Position numbers and translations under genes: made by a program. From NCBI GenBank assembly GCA_001797615.1, contig MGPV01000066.1, forward strand, positions 1-45,805: DNA of 45,805 nt. Direction: 5' to 3'. Below the pieces are notes generated by a model that worked only from the letters and a program-made list of their open reading frames with translations, did not search any database and was not told where the DNA came from. The DNA comes from Deltaproteobacteria bacterium GWC2_65_14. GTDB taxonomy: Bacteria; Desulfobacterota; Deferrimicrobia; Deferrimicrobiales; Deferrimicrobiaceae. Below are positions 33,291 to 42,992 of the stretch, in pieces (position 1 is the first letter of the stretch; the number at the start of each line of letters is the position of its first letter).

Positions 33291-34427
33291 TCAGCGTTTC
33301 TTCGTTTCCGACAACCTCCGCTCGACCGCGGCGAGGAGCTTCCGGAAGGAATCGGAGAAACTTTCCACCCCGTCCGCGGTGAGTGTTTCGCAGACCTCCT
33401 CGATCCCGATGTCCAGGAGGCCGAGGTCGTCCAGCACCTCCCGCGCCTCCGCCTCCCTCCCGGTGAGGGCGTCGGCCACCGTCCCGTGGTCGCGGAAGGC
33501 CTCGATCGTCGCCGTCGGCATCGTGTTCACCGTGTCGGGACCGATCAGCTCCTCCACGTAGAGCACGTCCGAATAGGCCGGGTTCTTCGTCCCCGTGCTC
33601 GCCCACAGGGGCCTCTGGGACCGTCCGCCCTTCCCCGCGAGCTCCTTCCACCGCGGAGTCGAGAAGATCTCCCGGAACCGGGCGTAGGCCAGCCGCGCGT
33701 TCGCGATCGCCACCTTCCCCTTCAGGGAGATCGCCGTCTGCGCCTTGGGGGAGCCCGGCCACCGCGGGATCACCGCGTCGAGCAGCCTGTCCACCGCCGT
33801 GTCCACGCGGGAGACGAAAAAGGAGGCGACGGAGGCGACCGCGCGGGGATCCTTTCCCGAGGCGGCCAGCCTCTCCACCCCCCGGATGTAGGCCTGCGCG
33901 ACCTCCTCGTACCGCTTCACCGAGAAGATCAGCGTCACGTTCACCGGGATCCCGCGGGAGATCGTCTCCTCGATGGCGGGAAGCCCCTCGACGGTGGCGG
34001 GGATCTTGATCAGCACGTTCGGGCGGCCGACCGCCCGGAAGAGTTCCTCCGCCCGCTCCACCGTGCGCCCCGTATCGTGGGCCATGTCGGGATCGACCTC
34101 GAGGGAGACATGCCCGTCTCCCCCCCCCGAGGCGTCGAAGACCGGCCGCAGCACGTCCGCCGCGCGGCGGATATCCTCGGTGACCAGCTCCTTGTAGGCC
34201 TCCATCACGCCGGCCCCCCTTCCCGCGAGGGTCCGGATCTGGCCGTCGTAGGCCTTCCCGCCGGAGATCGCCTTCTCGAAGATCGTCGGGTTGGAGGTGA
34301 CGCCCCGGATCCCGTCGTCGGAGACCAGGCGCGCCAGTTCCCCCGACTCGATCAGCCCCCGCTCGATGAAATCGAGCCAGGGGCTCTGACCCAGCGTCCC
34401 GAGCTGCACCAGTGGATTCCTCGTCAT
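33291..34427 (-). CDS. tal: Transaldolase, long (~375-residue) type
   Basis: 378 residues from the ATG at 34427, preceded by AAAGGGG. The transaldolase motifs are DGIRGVTSNPTIFEKAI near residue 40, VSLEVDPDMAHDT, NVLIKIPATVEGLPAI with the Schiff-base Lys, and IPVNVTLIFSVKRYEEVAQA. SVASFFVSRVDTAVDRLLD and LWASTGTKNPAYSDVLYVEE confirm the long Tal type found in Actinobacteria, Cyanobacteria and some Proteobacteria. It moves a dihydroxyacetone unit between sugar phosphates in the non-oxidative pentose phosphate pathway. It lies 35 bp after tkt. The upstream open frame does not look coding. Confidence 0.95.
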   Translation of the reverse strand: MTRNPLVQLGTLGQSPWLDFIERGLIESGELARLVSDDGIRGVTSNPTIFEKAISGGKAYDGQIRTLAGRGAGVMEAYKELVTEDIRRAADVLRPVFDASGGGDGHVSLEVDPDMAHDTGRTVERAEELFRAVGRPNVLIKIPATVEGLPAIEETISRGIPVNVTLIFSVKRYEEVAQAYIRGVERLAASGKDPRAVASVASFFVSRVDTAVDRLLDAVIPRWPGSPKAQTAISLKGKVAIANARLAYARFREIFSTPRWKELAGKGGRSQRPLWASTGTKNPAYSDVLYVEELIGPDTVNTMPTATIEAFRDHGTVADALTGREAEAREVLDDLGLLDIGIEEVCETLTADGVESFSDSFRKLLAAVERRLSETKKR

Positions 34428-34462
34428 GGACACCCCTTTCCGGTTCCTTGCCGCGTCGGGCG

Positions 34463-36481
34463 TCACCCTCTGCCCAGGAGCGACTTCACCCGGGCCGCCA
34501 CGTTCCCGGGGGTGAATCCGAATTCCCGGAAGAGCCGGGAGCCCGGGGCGGAGGCGCCGAACCGGTCGATCCCGACCGCCGCGCCCCCCTCTCCCACGTA
34601 CCGGTCCCATCCGAAGGTCGTCCCCGCCTCCACCGACACCCTCGCCCGGACGGAAGGAGGGAGCACCGCCCTGCGGTACTCCTCCGGCTGCTCCTCGAAC
34701 CGCTCCAGGCAGAGGGCGCTGACCACCCGTGTGGAGATCCCCTCCGTTTCCAAGAGCTTCCTCGCCTCCACCGCGACATGGACCTCTGAGCCGGTGGCCA
34801 ACAGGATCGCTTCGGGGCGGTTGTTCCCCCCTTCCAAGAGGATGTAGGCGCCGCGATATACGTTTCCTCCGTGGAACACGGAGTCGGGGGAAAGTACCGG
34901 CAGGTTCTGCCGGGTCAGCGCGATCGCGCTCGGGCCCGCGGTGCGCTCCAGCGCGATCCTCCAGGCCGCCGCCGTCTCGTTCGCGTCGGCGGGCCTTAAG
35001 ACATAGAGGTTCGGCATCGCCCGCAGGGAGGCCAGATGCTCGACCGGCTGGTGCGTCGGCCCGTCTTCCCCGAGCCCGATCGAATCATGGGTGAAGACGT
35101 AGATCACCCGCAGCCCCATCAGGGCGGCCAGCCGGATGGAGGGGCGCATGTAGTCGGAGAAGATGAGGAAGGTGGCCCCGTACGGGACGACTCCCCCGTG
35201 GCGGGCCATCCCGTTCAGGATCGCTCCCATCCCGTGCTCCCGCACGCCGAAGTGGAAATTCCGCCCCCCGGGGGGTGCGTCCGGGAGAAACTCCCCCCCG
35301 CCTTCGATCTCGGAATTGTTCGAGGGCCCCAGGTCCGCCGACCCCCCCGCCAGTTCGGGGAGAAGCTTCGCGACCGCGTTGATCACCTTCCCGGAGGCCT
35401 TCCGGGTGGCGACCCCCTGGTCGCCCTCCGGGAACCGGGGAAGCGCCTCCGCCCACTTCTCGGGGAGATCCCCCCAGGCCACCCGCTCCCACTCCAGCGC
35501 CAGGTCGGGATGGGCCACTGCGTAGGCTGTCATCCGGAGCCGCCATTCCCGCTCCAGCCGTTCCCCGCGGGGGACCGCCTCCCGGAAGTGGTCAAGGACA
35601 TCCCCGGGGACGAGGAAGTCCGGCTCCTTCGGCCAGCCCAGCGCCTCCTTGGTGAGCGCCACTTCCTTCTCGCCCAGCGGAGATCCGTGGGCCTCCGCCG
35701 TGTCCTGCTTGTTCGGGGAGCCGAACCCGATGCGGGTCCGCACGATCACCAGCGTGGGACGCTCCGTGTGGGCGAAGGCGGTCCCGATCGCCCGGTCGAG
35801 GCCGTCGAGGTCGGTGTTTCCGTCCGCGACGGAGAGGACGTTCCACCCGTAGGCGCGGAACCGTCCCGCTACATCCTCGGAGAAGGCGAGGTCGGTCGAG
35901 CCCTCGATCGTGATCCGGTTGTCGTCGTAGAAGGCCACCAGGTTCCCCAGCCGGTGGAACCCGGCGAGGGAGGCGGCCTCGGAGGCGACCCCCTCCATCA
36001 GGTCCCCGTCGGAGCAGACCGCCACGACACGGTGCGACACGATTTCGTGCCCCGGCCGGTTGAACCGGTGGGCCAGGAGGCGCGACGCCATCGCCATCCC
36101 CACCGCGTTGCCGATCCCCTGCCCCAGGGGACCGGTCGTCACCTCGACGCCGGGGGTATGCCCGGCCTCCGGGTGGCCGGGCGTTTTGCTCCCCCACTGG
36201 CGGAAGGCCCGGATCTCCTCCAGCGGGAGGTCGTACCCGGTCAGGTGCAGGAGCGAGTAGAGCAGCATCGAGGCGTGGCCGCAGGAGAGGACGAAGCGGT
36301 CCCTCCCGGGCCAGTCGGGATTCTTCGGATGGTAGCGGAGGTGCTTCGTCCACAGCAGGTAGGCGAGGGGGGCCAACCCCATCGGGGTCCCGGGATGGCC
36401 CGAATTCGCCTTCTGGACGGCATCTACCGAAAGAAAGCGGATGGTGTTGATGGCGCGCGACGCGATGGACGCTGGTTCCAC
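34463..36481 (-). CDS. tkt: Transketolase
   Basis: 672 residues from a GTG at 36481. The N-terminal thiamine diphosphate domain shows [38 protein letters not shown] and GDGDLMEG-like [20 protein letters not shown] with [13 protein letters not shown]. The middle domain has [16 protein letters not shown], and [20 protein letters not shown] is the transketolase signature 2 region. The C-terminal domain follows with [15 protein letters not shown]. It transfers two-carbon units between pentose, triose, hexose and tetrose phosphates. As first gene of the pentose phosphate operon it starts 52 bp after the OmpA-type lipoprotein gene; the gap has a GC-rich inverted repeat (CCGGCG/CGCCGG) but no clear promoter. 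Confidence 0.97.
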   Translation of the reverse strand: MEPASIASRAINTIRFLSVDAVQKANSGHPGTPMGLAPLAYLLWTKHLRYHPKNPDWPGRDRFVLSCGHASMLLYSLLHLTGYDLPLEEIRAFRQWGSKTPGHPEAGHTPGVEVTTGPLGQGIGNAVGMAMASRLLAHRFNRPGHEIVSHRVVAVCSDGDLMEGVASEAASLAGFHRLGNLVAFYDDNRITIEGSTDLAFSEDVAGRFRAYGWNVLSVADGNTDLDGLDRAIGTAFAHTERPTLVIVRTRIGFGSPNKQDTAEAHGSPLGEKEVALTKEALGWPKEPDFLVPGDVLDHFREAVPRGERLEREWRLRMTAYAVAHPDLALEWERVAWGDLPEKWAEALPRFPEGDQGVATRKASGKVINAVAKLLPELAGGSADLGPSNNSEIEGGGEFLPDAPPGGRNFHFGVREHGMGAILNGMARHGGVVPYGATFLIFSDYMRPSIRLAALMGLRVIYVFTHDSIGLGEDGPTHQPVEHLASLRAMPNLYVLRPADANETAAAWRIALERTAGPSAIALTRQNLPVLSPDSVFHGGNVYRGAYILLEGGNNRPEAILLATGSEVHVAVEARKLLETEGISTRVVSALCLERFEEQPEEYRRAVLPPSVRARVSVEAGTTFGWDRYVGEGGAAVGIDRFGASAPGSRLFREFGFTPGNVAARVKSLLGRG

Positions 36482-36533
36482 GAGAAGTGCCCCCTGTCGG
36501 TGTTTTCGTTCCGGCGAACCGCCGCCCCGCCGG

Positions 36534-37223
36534 CTACCCCCCCTGCCGCTGCTGTGCCTGCAGCTTCTCGTTGGGACGGATCTCCAGCTGGACCCGCCGG
36601 TTCAGCTGCCGCCCCTCCGGCGTGGCGTTGTCGGCGATCGGGTCGGTCTCCCCGTAGCCGCGGACGGAAAGCCGCCCGGCGGGAACCCCGCTGTCCAGGA
36701 GGACGTCGCGGACCCGCATCGCCCGACGCTCGGAGAGCGACTGGTTGTGGTCGTGGGAGCCGGTGGAGTCGGTGTGCCCCTCGACCGTCACGTAGGTGTC
36801 CGGGTACTTGACGAGCACCTCCGCGGCGGTCACCAGCGGATTCCGGGCCTCGGAACGAACCTGGTCGCGGTCGACGTCGAAGAGGATCCCGGATGGGAGA
36901 GCCACGTAGAGCTTGTCCCCCTGGCGCTCCACCGCGGCCTCGGGAATCCGCCGCTTCAGCTCCGCCGCCTGCCGGTCCATGTAGTTGCCGATCGCTCCGC
37001 CGACCACCGCCCCGGCCACGCCGCCGATCAGCGCACCCCGGCCCGCCTTCTTTCCGCCGATCAGCGCGCCGGCCCCGGCCCCGACCGCCCCCCCCGCAAG
37101 GGCCCCGATCGCGGTCCGCTTGTACTCCGTGGTCCCGTCCGGGTTGGTGGCGCAGCCTGCGGGCAGCGCGAGGAGCACGGCCAGGGAAATCCCGAGCTTC
37201 CGGGTTCGCGTCTTTTTCTTCAT
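36534..37223 (-). CDS. OmpA family lipoprotein with glycine zipper (YiaD-like)
   Basis: 229 residues. The signal [20 protein letters not shown] ends in PAGC, so C24 is probably lipidated. A glycine-zipper stretch of about 50 residues follows ([20 protein letters not shown] and [20 protein letters not shown]), then an OmpA C-terminal peptidoglycan-binding domain with [44 protein letters not shown] and [20 protein letters not shown]. It should tie the outer membrane to peptidoglycan through diaminopimelate binding. The zipper resembles that of the lipoprotein at 7470-8087, but the downstream domains are unrelated. A ribosome binding site (AGGAAAGGGG) precedes the ATG at 37223. Confidence 0.93.
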   Translation of the reverse strand: MKKKTRTRKLGISLAVLLALPAGCATNPDGTTEYKRTAIGALAGGAVGAGAGALIGGKKAGRGALIGGVAGAVVGGAIGNYMDRQAAELKRRIPEAAVERQGDKLYVALPSGILFDVDRDQVRSEARNPLVTAAEVLVKYPDTYVTVEGHTDSTGSHDHNQSLSERRAMRVRDVLLDSGVPAGRLSVRGYGETDPIADNATPEGRQLNRRVQLEIRPNEKLQAQQRQGG

Positions 37224-37303
37224 GGTGTTTCCCCTTTCCTGAACTGGTGATCCTCCGATGCGTTCCGCGCAGAAAAACCGGGCGGACGCACCCTGTTATC
37301 TTA

Positions 37304-38224
37304 TCACCGCACGGGACGAAGCCAGGAGAGAAGGACCGACCCCCCGAGCACCGCCACGACGACCAGGAGGGAGAGCTCGATCGGGATATGGACCCATTCC
37401 GAGATCACCATCTTCACCCCGACGAAGAGGAGCACGACCCCCAGCCCGACCTTGAGGTAGCGGAACTTCCCCATGACGGAGGCCAGCAGGAAGTAGAACG
37501 AGCGCAGCCCCAGGATCGCGAAGATGTTCGAGGTGTAGACGATGAACGGGTCCTTCGTCACGGCGAAGATCGCGGGGATCGAGTCGACGGCGAACACCAC
37601 GTCGGTCGCCTCGACCACCAGCAGCACGGGGAGAAGCGCCGTCGCGACCCGCCGCCCGTTCCTCCGGGTGATGAACTTGGCTCCGTCGAACTCCGGAATG
37701 CTGGGGATCACCTTCCCGAAGAGCTTGAGGACGGGGTTCCTTTCGGGGTGGACCTCGGTCCCGCGGGAGAAGAGGATCTTCACGCCGGTGTAGACCAGGA
37801 ACCCCCCGAAGACGAAGATGATCCAGTGGAAGGACTGCAACAGGGCCGCCCCGAGCAGGATGAAGACCGCCCGCATGACCTGCGCCCCGAGAATCCCCCA
37901 GAAGAGGACCCGGTGCTGGTAGGCCTTCGGGACGCCGAAGGTGGAGAAGATCAGGATGAAGACGAAGAGGTTGTCGACCGACAGGGCGAGCTCGATCAGG
38001 TACCCGGTGAGGAACTCCAGCCCCCGCTGCGGGCCGAATCCCCGGTAGACGCCGAGGTTGAAGAGCAGCGCGAGCGAGACCCAGCCGACGCTCCAGGCGA
38101 GCGCCTCCCGGTGGCTGACCTCGTGCGCCCTCCGGTGGAAGACGAGCAGGTCGAGCGCGAGGAGCGCGATGACGGCCAGCGTGAAGCCCGCCCACAGCAG
38201 CGGGGTCCCGACGGTTTCCAGCAA
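37304..38224 (-). CDS. TerC family integral membrane protein (Alx-like)
   Basis: 306 residues from the TTG at 38224, which is preceded by GGGAGGAG; the open frame continues 54 codons upstream, but that part is Pro/Arg-rich and not membrane-like. About nine helices are visible. Signature stretches are LTGYLIELALSVDNLFVFIL with conserved Asp and Asn, VLFWGILGAQVMRAVFIL, VEATDVVFAVDSIPAIFAVT and NIFAILGLRSFYFLLASVM. TerC/Alx proteins are inner-membrane proteins linked to manganese export and tellurite or alkaline-pH response. In several bacteria related genes have a manganese riboswitch; I see no clear one in the ~200 bp upstream. The TTG start is the weakest part of the call. Confidence 0.9.
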   Translation of the reverse strand: MLETVGTPLLWAGFTLAVIALLALDLLVFHRRAHEVSHREALAWSVGWVSLALLFNLGVYRGFGPQRGLEFLTGYLIELALSVDNLFVFILIFSTFGVPKAYQHRVLFWGILGAQVMRAVFILLGAALLQSFHWIIFVFGGFLVYTGVKILFSRGTEVHPERNPVLKLFGKVIPSIPEFDGAKFITRRNGRRVATALLPVLLVVEATDVVFAVDSIPAIFAVTKDPFIVYTSNIFAILGLRSFYFLLASVMGKFRYLKVGLGVVLLFVGVKMVISEWVHIPIELSLLVVVAVLGGSVLLSWLRPVR

Positions 38225-38422
38225 CGGCTCCTCCCGGGCGGCCCCCGGGGGGCCGGAAATGGAACGGGTACGATGATACCCCCCGCGTGCGTTTTGCGGA
38301 AGCGGGAAGAGGGCCTCTCCCCTCTCCTGCCGCCGGAGCCGGATGCGCGGGCCGGGGGATCGTGAGAGGATATCGGTCTCTCCCACGAGGATCGCCGGGA
38401 GGAATCCTGATGAAGGTCCGGG

Positions 38423-39073
38423 TTACTTCCCTCCGCGGATCGTCGCAAGCGTCGCGAGGATCTCCTCGATATCCATCCGGACCGTGTGGTCCGGGTCCGC
38501 CACTCCCGCGCGGACGATCCCCTGCCCGTCCAGCACGTACGTGGCCGGCACGGGCAGCTCCCACCTTCCCTCCCCGTTGTACTTGTCCAGTTGGATGCCG
38601 AACTTGTCCCGGTAGAGTTCCTTGATCTCGGCCGAAACGGCGAACCAGAGCCGGTACTTCTTGAGCACTTCCCCGGTGCCGTCGCTTACGACATCGATCG
38701 GGATCTTGTGCTTCTCCGCCATCGTCAGGGTGTGGTCGGGAAGTTCCGGGCTGATCGCGATCAGATCCGCCCCGAGCTCCTTGATCCGCGGCAACGCCTT
38801 CGCCAGAGCTGCCAGCTCCAGGTTGCAGTACGGTCACCAGACCCCCCGGTAGAAGGAGAGGACCGCCGGCCCCGCGGCGAGCCGGTCGGCCAGACGGACC
38901 ATCTTCCCTGTCTGGTTCGGGAGGGTGAAGTCGGGCGCCCGCTCTCCGACCGAAAGCCCCGATGCCCCGGAGTTCCGGACGCTTTCGACCCCCCGCTGCA
39001 TCTTCGCCGCGATCTCCGGCGGCAGCGTCGGCCTGCCCGCCTTGAACTGCGCGATCTGTTCGCTGAGCTTCAT
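38423..39073 (-). CDS. Peroxiredoxin-like selenoprotein (UxxC), UGA at codon 80 read as selenocysteine
   Basis: The frame from ATG 39073 (preceded by GGGAGG) runs to 38423 with a single in-frame TGA at 38836-38834. Read as selenocysteine it gives 216 residues. The N-terminal part has [31 protein letters not shown] and [11 protein letters not shown]80 then starts the active site U-P-Y-C (C83), and [20 protein letters not shown] and [20 protein letters not shown] continue the AhpC/TSA thioredoxin fold without a break. Cys-containing relatives carry CPYC here. A SECIS-like hairpin follows at the right distance (38803-38821). The enzyme would reduce peroxides or act as a thiol oxidoreductase. An ordinary gene caller would report two fragments split at the TGA. 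Confidence 0.85.
38803..38836 (-). promoter_or_regulatory. Bacterial SECIS-like element directly after the UGA codon
   Basis: On the mRNA, the UGA (38836-38834) is followed by 12 bases and then a hairpin: CTGGAGCT (38821-38814), loop GGC (38813-38811), AGCTCTGG (38810-38803). Eight pairs form, two of them G-U. The loop begins 21 bases after the UGA and its first base is G. The bacterial SECIS rule asks for a short stem, a 3-14 base loop with G at one of the first two positions, and 16-37 bases from the UGA; all are met. Confidence 0.75.
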
Positions 39074-39191
39074 CCTGCAACCTCCCTTCGGTTCATGCGG
39101 TTCCATGCATGGGATGCCCGGCCCCGCGGGTCGATTCCCCTTTTCCACGGCGGAATCCCGCAATCTCCTGCAGGCGTCTAAAGATACAGGG

Positions 39192-39221
39192 CGATTTGCG
39201 GGAAAATCGTTATGTTACAAT
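39192..39221 (+). promoter_or_regulatory. Putative acnA promoter with dyad
   Basis: TACAAT (39216-39221) lies 28 bases before the ATG at 39250. Upstream, CGATTT (39192-39197) and AAATCG (39204-39209) form a dyad with a six-base centre over the -35 position, a possible operator. No good -35 box is visible. The stretch is AT-rich compared with its flanks. Confidence 0.45.
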
Positions 39222-39249
39222 ATCGTACCACCGGACGAGGGAGGGGGCC

Positions 39250-42030
39250 ATGGGCAAGACGGCAGGAGGATCTTTCGGCGCGAAAACACGGAAGACGATC
39301 GGCGGGAAACCGTACGAGATCTTTTCCCTTCCCGCCCTGGAACGGCGCGGGGTCGGCAAGGTCTCCCGGCTGCCGAGATCGATCAAGGTGCTGCTGGAGA
39401 ACCTGCTGCGCCACGAGGACGGCGTCTCCGTGACGGCGGAGGATATCGAATCGGTCGCACGATGGTCCCCGAAGGCCGCCTCCGGGAAGGAGATCGCCTT
39501 CCGCCCGGCCCGGATCCTCCTTCAGGATTTCACCGGAGTCCCGGCGCTGGTCGACCTCGCCGCCATGCGCGACGCCGCAAAGGAGATGGGGGCCGACCCG
39601 AAGAAGATCAACCCCCTCATGCCGGCGGACCTGGTGATCGACCACTCGGTCCAGGTGGACCGGTTCGGCTCCACCGGCTCGTTTCTGGCCAACGTCGGGC
39701 GGGAGATGGAGCGAAACGGCGAACGGTACGCCTTTTTACGGTGGGGGAAGGAGTCCTTCCGCAACTTCCGCGTGGTCCCTCCGGGGACCGGAATCTGCCA
39801 CCAGGTCAACCTCGAGTACCTGGCGCCGGTGGTCTTCCGGAAGAAGGTCGGGCGCGTCACCCAGGCCTTCCCCGACACGCTGGTCGGGACCGACTCCCAC
39901 ACCCCGATGATCAACGGGCTGGGGGTGGTCGGCTGGGGGGTCGGCGGGATCGAGGCGGAGGCGGCGATGCTAGGCCAGCCGCTCTCGATGCTCACGCCGC
40001 AGGTGGTGGGGTTCAAGCTCTCCGGGTCGCTTCCCCCGGGGGCGACGGCGACCGACCTGGTGCTGACCGTGACGCAGATGCTGCGGGCCAAGGGGGTCGT
40101 CGGGAAGTTCGTCGAGTTCTACGGGAAGGGGCTTTCCTCCCTCTCGCTGCCCGACCGGGCGACGATCTCGAACATGTCGCCGGAGTACGGGGCGACGATC
40201 GGCTTTTTCCCGGTCGATCGGGAAACGCTCTCCTACCTGCTCTTCACCGGCCGCAGCAGGGAGCAGGTCCGGGTGGTGGAGGCCTACTGCAAGGCGCAGG
40301 GGCTCTTCCGCACCGACGACTCGCCGGACCCGGTCTTCTCGGACACCCTGTCGCTCGACCTCTCCACCGTGCAGGCGAGTCTGGCCGGCCCGAAGCGCCC
40401 CCAGGACCGGGTGCCGCTCGCGGAGGCGAAGGCCTCCTTCCGGGAGGTGCTCGCCGGGCTGGGGAAGGAACCGGCTCCCCCCGCTCCGGAGAACCATGGC
40501 CGCTGGCACGCGGAGGGTGGATGCACCCCGGAAGGGGCCTCGCTGCCCGCGGAGAACGCGGGGGAACCGGGCGGGGTCCCGGTGACTCACGCGGGGACTT
40601 CATTCACCCTGCACGACGGGTCGGTGGTGATCGCGGCGATCACCAGCTGCACGAACACCTCCAACCCGGCGGTGATGATCGGCGCGGGGCTGCTGGCGAA
40701 GAAAGCGGTCGAGCGGGGGCTCAGATCGAAGCCGTGGGTCAAGACCAGTCTCGCCCCCGGGTCGAAGGTCGTGACCCGCTACCTCGACCGCGCGGGGCTC
40801 ACCCCCTACCTCGAGGGGCTCGGGTTCCACCTGGTGGGGTACGGCTGCACCACCTGTATCGGCAACTCGGGACCGCTGCCCAAGCCGATCGAGGAAGGGA
40901 TCCGCAAGGGAAATCTCTTCGTCGCCTCCGTGCTGTCGGGAAACCGCAACTTCGAGGGACGGATCCACCCGATGAGCCGGGCGAACTACCTCGCCTCCCC
41001 GCCGCTGGTGGTGGCTTACGCCCTCGCGGGGAGGATGGACGTCGACCTGTACAACGAACCGGTGGGGCTGGACCCGAACGGTGAGCCGGTCTTCCTGAAG
41101 GAGCTCTGGCCCTCCCCCAGGGAGATCGAGGAGACGGTGCGGGCCTCGGTCGGCGCCGACATGTTCCGGAAGGAGTATGCGCAGGTGTTCGAGGGGGACG
41201 AGGAGTGGAAGAGCCTCCCGGTCCCCAAATCGGAGACCTTCGCCTGGGACCCGGACTCGACCTACGTCAAGCACCCGCCCTTCTTCGAGGGGCTCTCCCC
41301 TTCTCCGGAGCCGCTGAAGGATCTTTCCGGCCTGCGTGTACTGGCGATCCTGGGCGACTCGGTGACCACCGACCATATCTCCCCCGCGGGGGACATCGCC
41401 GAGGAGAGCCCCGCCGGGAAATACCTGCGGGAGCACGGGATCGAGAAGCGCGACTTCAACTCCTACGGAAGCCGCCGGGGGAACCACGAGGTGATGATGC
41501 GGGGGACCTTCGCGAACATCCGGCTGCGGAACCTGCTCGTCCCGGGCACCGAAGGGGGGTGGACGGCCCGTCTGCCGGACGGGGAGACGACGACGATCTA
41601 CGACGCGGCGATGCAGTATGCCTCCGAAGGGGTGCCCCTGATGATCCTCGCCGGAAAGGAATACGGCTCCGGATCCTCGCGCGACTGGGCGGCCAAGGGG
41701 CCTCGGCTCCTCGGCGTCCAGGCGGTGCTGGCGGAGAGTTTCGAGCGGATCCACCGGAGCAACCTGGTCGGGATGGGGATCCTCCCGCTCCAGTTCGAGC
41801 CGGGGGAGACCCGGGAGACGCTGGGGCTTTCCGGGAAGGAGCTCTTCGCGGTGGAAGGGATCGCCGGAGGGATCGCCCCGCGGAAGAAGCTGACCGTCCG
41901 GGTCACGGGGAATGGAGCGGAGAAGCGCTTCACCGCGGTCGCCCGGATCGACACGCCGGAGGAGGTGCACTACTACGGCCACGGCGGGATCCTGCAGTAC
42001 GTCCTGCGCCGTCTGGCGGGGGCTCGATGA
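39250..42030 (+). CDS. acnA: Aconitate hydratase, AcnA/IRP type
   Basis: 926 residues from the ATG at 39250, preceded by GAGGGAGGG; the frame is open from 39109 but the earlier part is non-coding. The [4Fe-4S] ligands lie in [10 protein letters not shown] and in [11 protein letters not shown]. Other family segments are [82 protein letters not shown] and [20 protein letters not shown]. It isomerises citrate and isocitrate in the TCA cycle. A poorly conserved, Pro/Glu-rich linker sits between roughly residues 410 and 450, ahead of the swivel region. The gene stands alone, divergent from the selenoprotein gene, and ends before an inverted-repeat element. Confidence 0.96.
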   Translation: MGKTAGGSFGAKTRKTIGGKPYEIFSLPALERRGVGKVSRLPRSIKVLLENLLRHEDGVSVTAEDIESVARWSPKAASGKEIAFRPARILLQDFTGVPALVDLAAMRDAAKEMGADPKKINPLMPADLVIDHSVQVDRFGSTGSFLANVGREMERNGERYAFLRWGKESFRNFRVVPPGTGICHQVNLEYLAPVVFRKKVGRVTQAFPDTLVGTDSHTPMINGLGVVGWGVGGIEAEAAMLGQPLSMLTPQVVGFKLSGSLPPGATATDLVLTVTQMLRAKGVVGKFVEFYGKGLSSLSLPDRATISNMSPEYGATIGFFPVDRETLSYLLFTGRSREQVRVVEAYCKAQGLFRTDDSPDPVFSDTLSLDLSTVQASLAGPKRPQDRVPLAEAKASFREVLAGLGKEPAPPAPENHGRWHAEGGCTPEGASLPAENAGEPGGVPVTHAGTSFTLHDGSVVIAAITSCTNTSNPAVMIGAGLLAKKAVERGLRSKPWVKTSLAPGSKVVTRYLDRAGLTPYLEGLGFHLVGYGCTTCIGNSGPLPKPIEEGIRKGNLFVASVLSGNRNFEGRIHPMSRANYLASPPLVVAYALAGRMDVDLYNEPVGLDPNGEPVFLKELWPSPREIEETVRASVGADMFRKEYAQVFEGDEEWKSLPVPKSETFAWDPDSTYVKHPPFFEGLSPSPEPLKDLSGLRVLAILGDSVTTDHISPAGDIAEESPAGKYLREHGIEKRDFNSYGSRRGNHEVMMRGTFANIRLRNLLVPGTEGGWTARLPDGETTTIYDAAMQYASEGVPLMILAGKEYGSGSSRDWAAKGPRLLGVQAVLAESFERIHRSNLVGMGILPLQFEPGETRETLGLSGKELFAVEGIAGGIAPRKKLTVRVTGNGAEKRFTAVARIDTPEEVHYYGHGGILQYVLRRLAGAR

Positions 42031-42034
42031 GATC

Positions 42035-42132
42035 AGGGACGGTCCTGGAGAACGCGCCCACCCTACATCTCCCTCCGTCGTGGACCGCGGTCCCCTGTGC
42101 CATCAACCCAACCTGACCACAGGACCGTCCCT
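42035..42132. repeat. REP-like palindromic element; possible acnA terminator
   Basis: AGGGACGGTCCTG (42035-42047) and its perfect complement CAGGACCGTCCCT (42120-42132) enclose 72 bases, which themselves contain a perfect 12-bp palindrome GGACCGCGGTCC (42082-42093). TTTT follows the right arm. The core GGACGGTCC is repeated within the arms. Long-armed palindromes of this type are typical of REP or BIME-like elements mobilised by RAYT transposases; none is in the window. It fills the space between acnA and the convergent CBS gene and could stop transcription from both. Confidence 0.6.
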
Positions 42133-42136
42133 TTTC

Positions 42137-42781
42137 CTACAGGGAGTCGGCGCCGGGATCCAGGACCTCGAACTTTTTCGCCCGGAGCGCCCCGCGCACC
42201 ATCGGGCCGTTCACCGTGTCGAACCGCAGGAGGACCACCATCCGGCCCGACTCGTTCCTCTCGGGGGAGATGAGGCCGCTGCGCAGCTCCACCCCGAGGT
42301 CCCGGACGGCGCCGACCAGCTCCTCGAACCGCTCGAGCGACCGGGGCAGGATCACCTCGAGCCGCACCCCCACCCCGTCGATGTCCAGGACGTCGATGAA
42401 GGTGTTGATCAGGTCGATCTTCGTGATGATCCCCACCAGCCGGTCGCCCGAGAGGACCGGCAGGGACCCGAACTTCTTCCGCCGGATGATGAGCAGCGCG
42501 TCCTCCACCGAATCCTCCGGGGTGAGCGACCAGACCTCGGTCTTCATCACCTCGCCCACCTTCCGGTCGGTCACCGGAAGCTCCCCGGGGAGGGAAGTCC
42601 GCCCCGCCGCGAGCGCGGCGTTGCGGAGGTCGGTGTCCGTCAGGATGCCGACCAGCTTCCCTTCCTCCACGACGGGAAGGTGGTGGATCCGGAAAGTGCG
42701 CATGATCTCCGCGGCGCGCGCCAGGGAGTCGCCGGGGCCGACCGTCTTCGGGTCCCTCGTCATCCTCCTGCCGACCAGCAT
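42137..42781 (-). CDS. CBS-pair protein with C-terminal ACT-like domain (AcuB-like)
   Basis: 214 residues. Two CBS motifs are visible: MTRDPKTVGPGDSLARAAEI to LVGILTDTDLRNAAL, and VMKTEVWSLTPEDSVEDALL to LVGIITKIDLINTFIDVLD. The last ~75 residues (RLEVILPRSLERFEELVGAV, then GRMVVLLRFDTVNGPMVRGA) look like an ACT-type ligand-binding domain, as in AcuB-like proteins. CBS pairs bind adenosine nucleotides and act as energy sensors. No enzyme domain, membrane segment or DNA-binding motif is seen, so the protein is probably a small cytoplasmic regulator acting through a partner. The gene stands alone, transcribed away from the -10 box at 42847-42854. Confidence 0.88.
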   Translation of the reverse strand: MLVGRRMTRDPKTVGPGDSLARAAEIMRTFRIHHLPVVEEGKLVGILTDTDLRNAALAAGRTSLPGELPVTDRKVGEVMKTEVWSLTPEDSVEDALLIIRRKKFGSLPVLSGDRLVGIITKIDLINTFIDVLDIDGVGVRLEVILPRSLERFEELVGAVRDLGVELRSGLISPERNESGRMVVLLRFDTVNGPMVRGALRAKKFEVLDPGADSL

Positions 42782-42846
42782 GACCCACCCCCAGGGTTCA
42801 AGAGGTTCACCGCGAGCGGCCCGATGGAGCCAGGGCCACGATCCCC

Positions 42847-42854
42847 ATTATAAT
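42847..42854. promoter_or_regulatory. Self-complementary ATTATAAT containing a consensus -10 box on both strands
   Basis: The octamer reads the same on both strands, so TATAAT is present for the minus-strand CBS gene (start 42781) and for the plus-strand gene at 42993. It lies in the only AT-rich patch of the gap between them. Use in both directions is inference; -35 boxes are not convincing on either side. Confidence 0.45.
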
Positions 42855-42992
42855 GCCTGCCTGCCCCGATGCACCGCGGAAAGGATCCCCGCCTCCCTCC
42901 GGAAAACGGAGTAGACTGGTGTCCGGGGAACGCGGACGCCCCTTCCCCCGGAATCCAAATCGCACGGAAACTACGGAACAGGAGGAACTCAC

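Noticed and set aside
37224-37303. Imperfect hairpin between the TerC and OmpA-lipoprotein genes as a manganese riboswitch or terminator
   Set aside because: It lies after, not before, the TerC gene in transcription order, has a mismatch and no T-run, and shows no riboswitch consensus.
38423-39163. Two independent small genes (38423-38794 and 38834-39163) instead of one selenoprotein
   Set aside because: Both are in the same frame, together they make one continuous thioredoxin fold, the second piece lacks a start with a binding site, and a SECIS-like hairpin follows the TGA.
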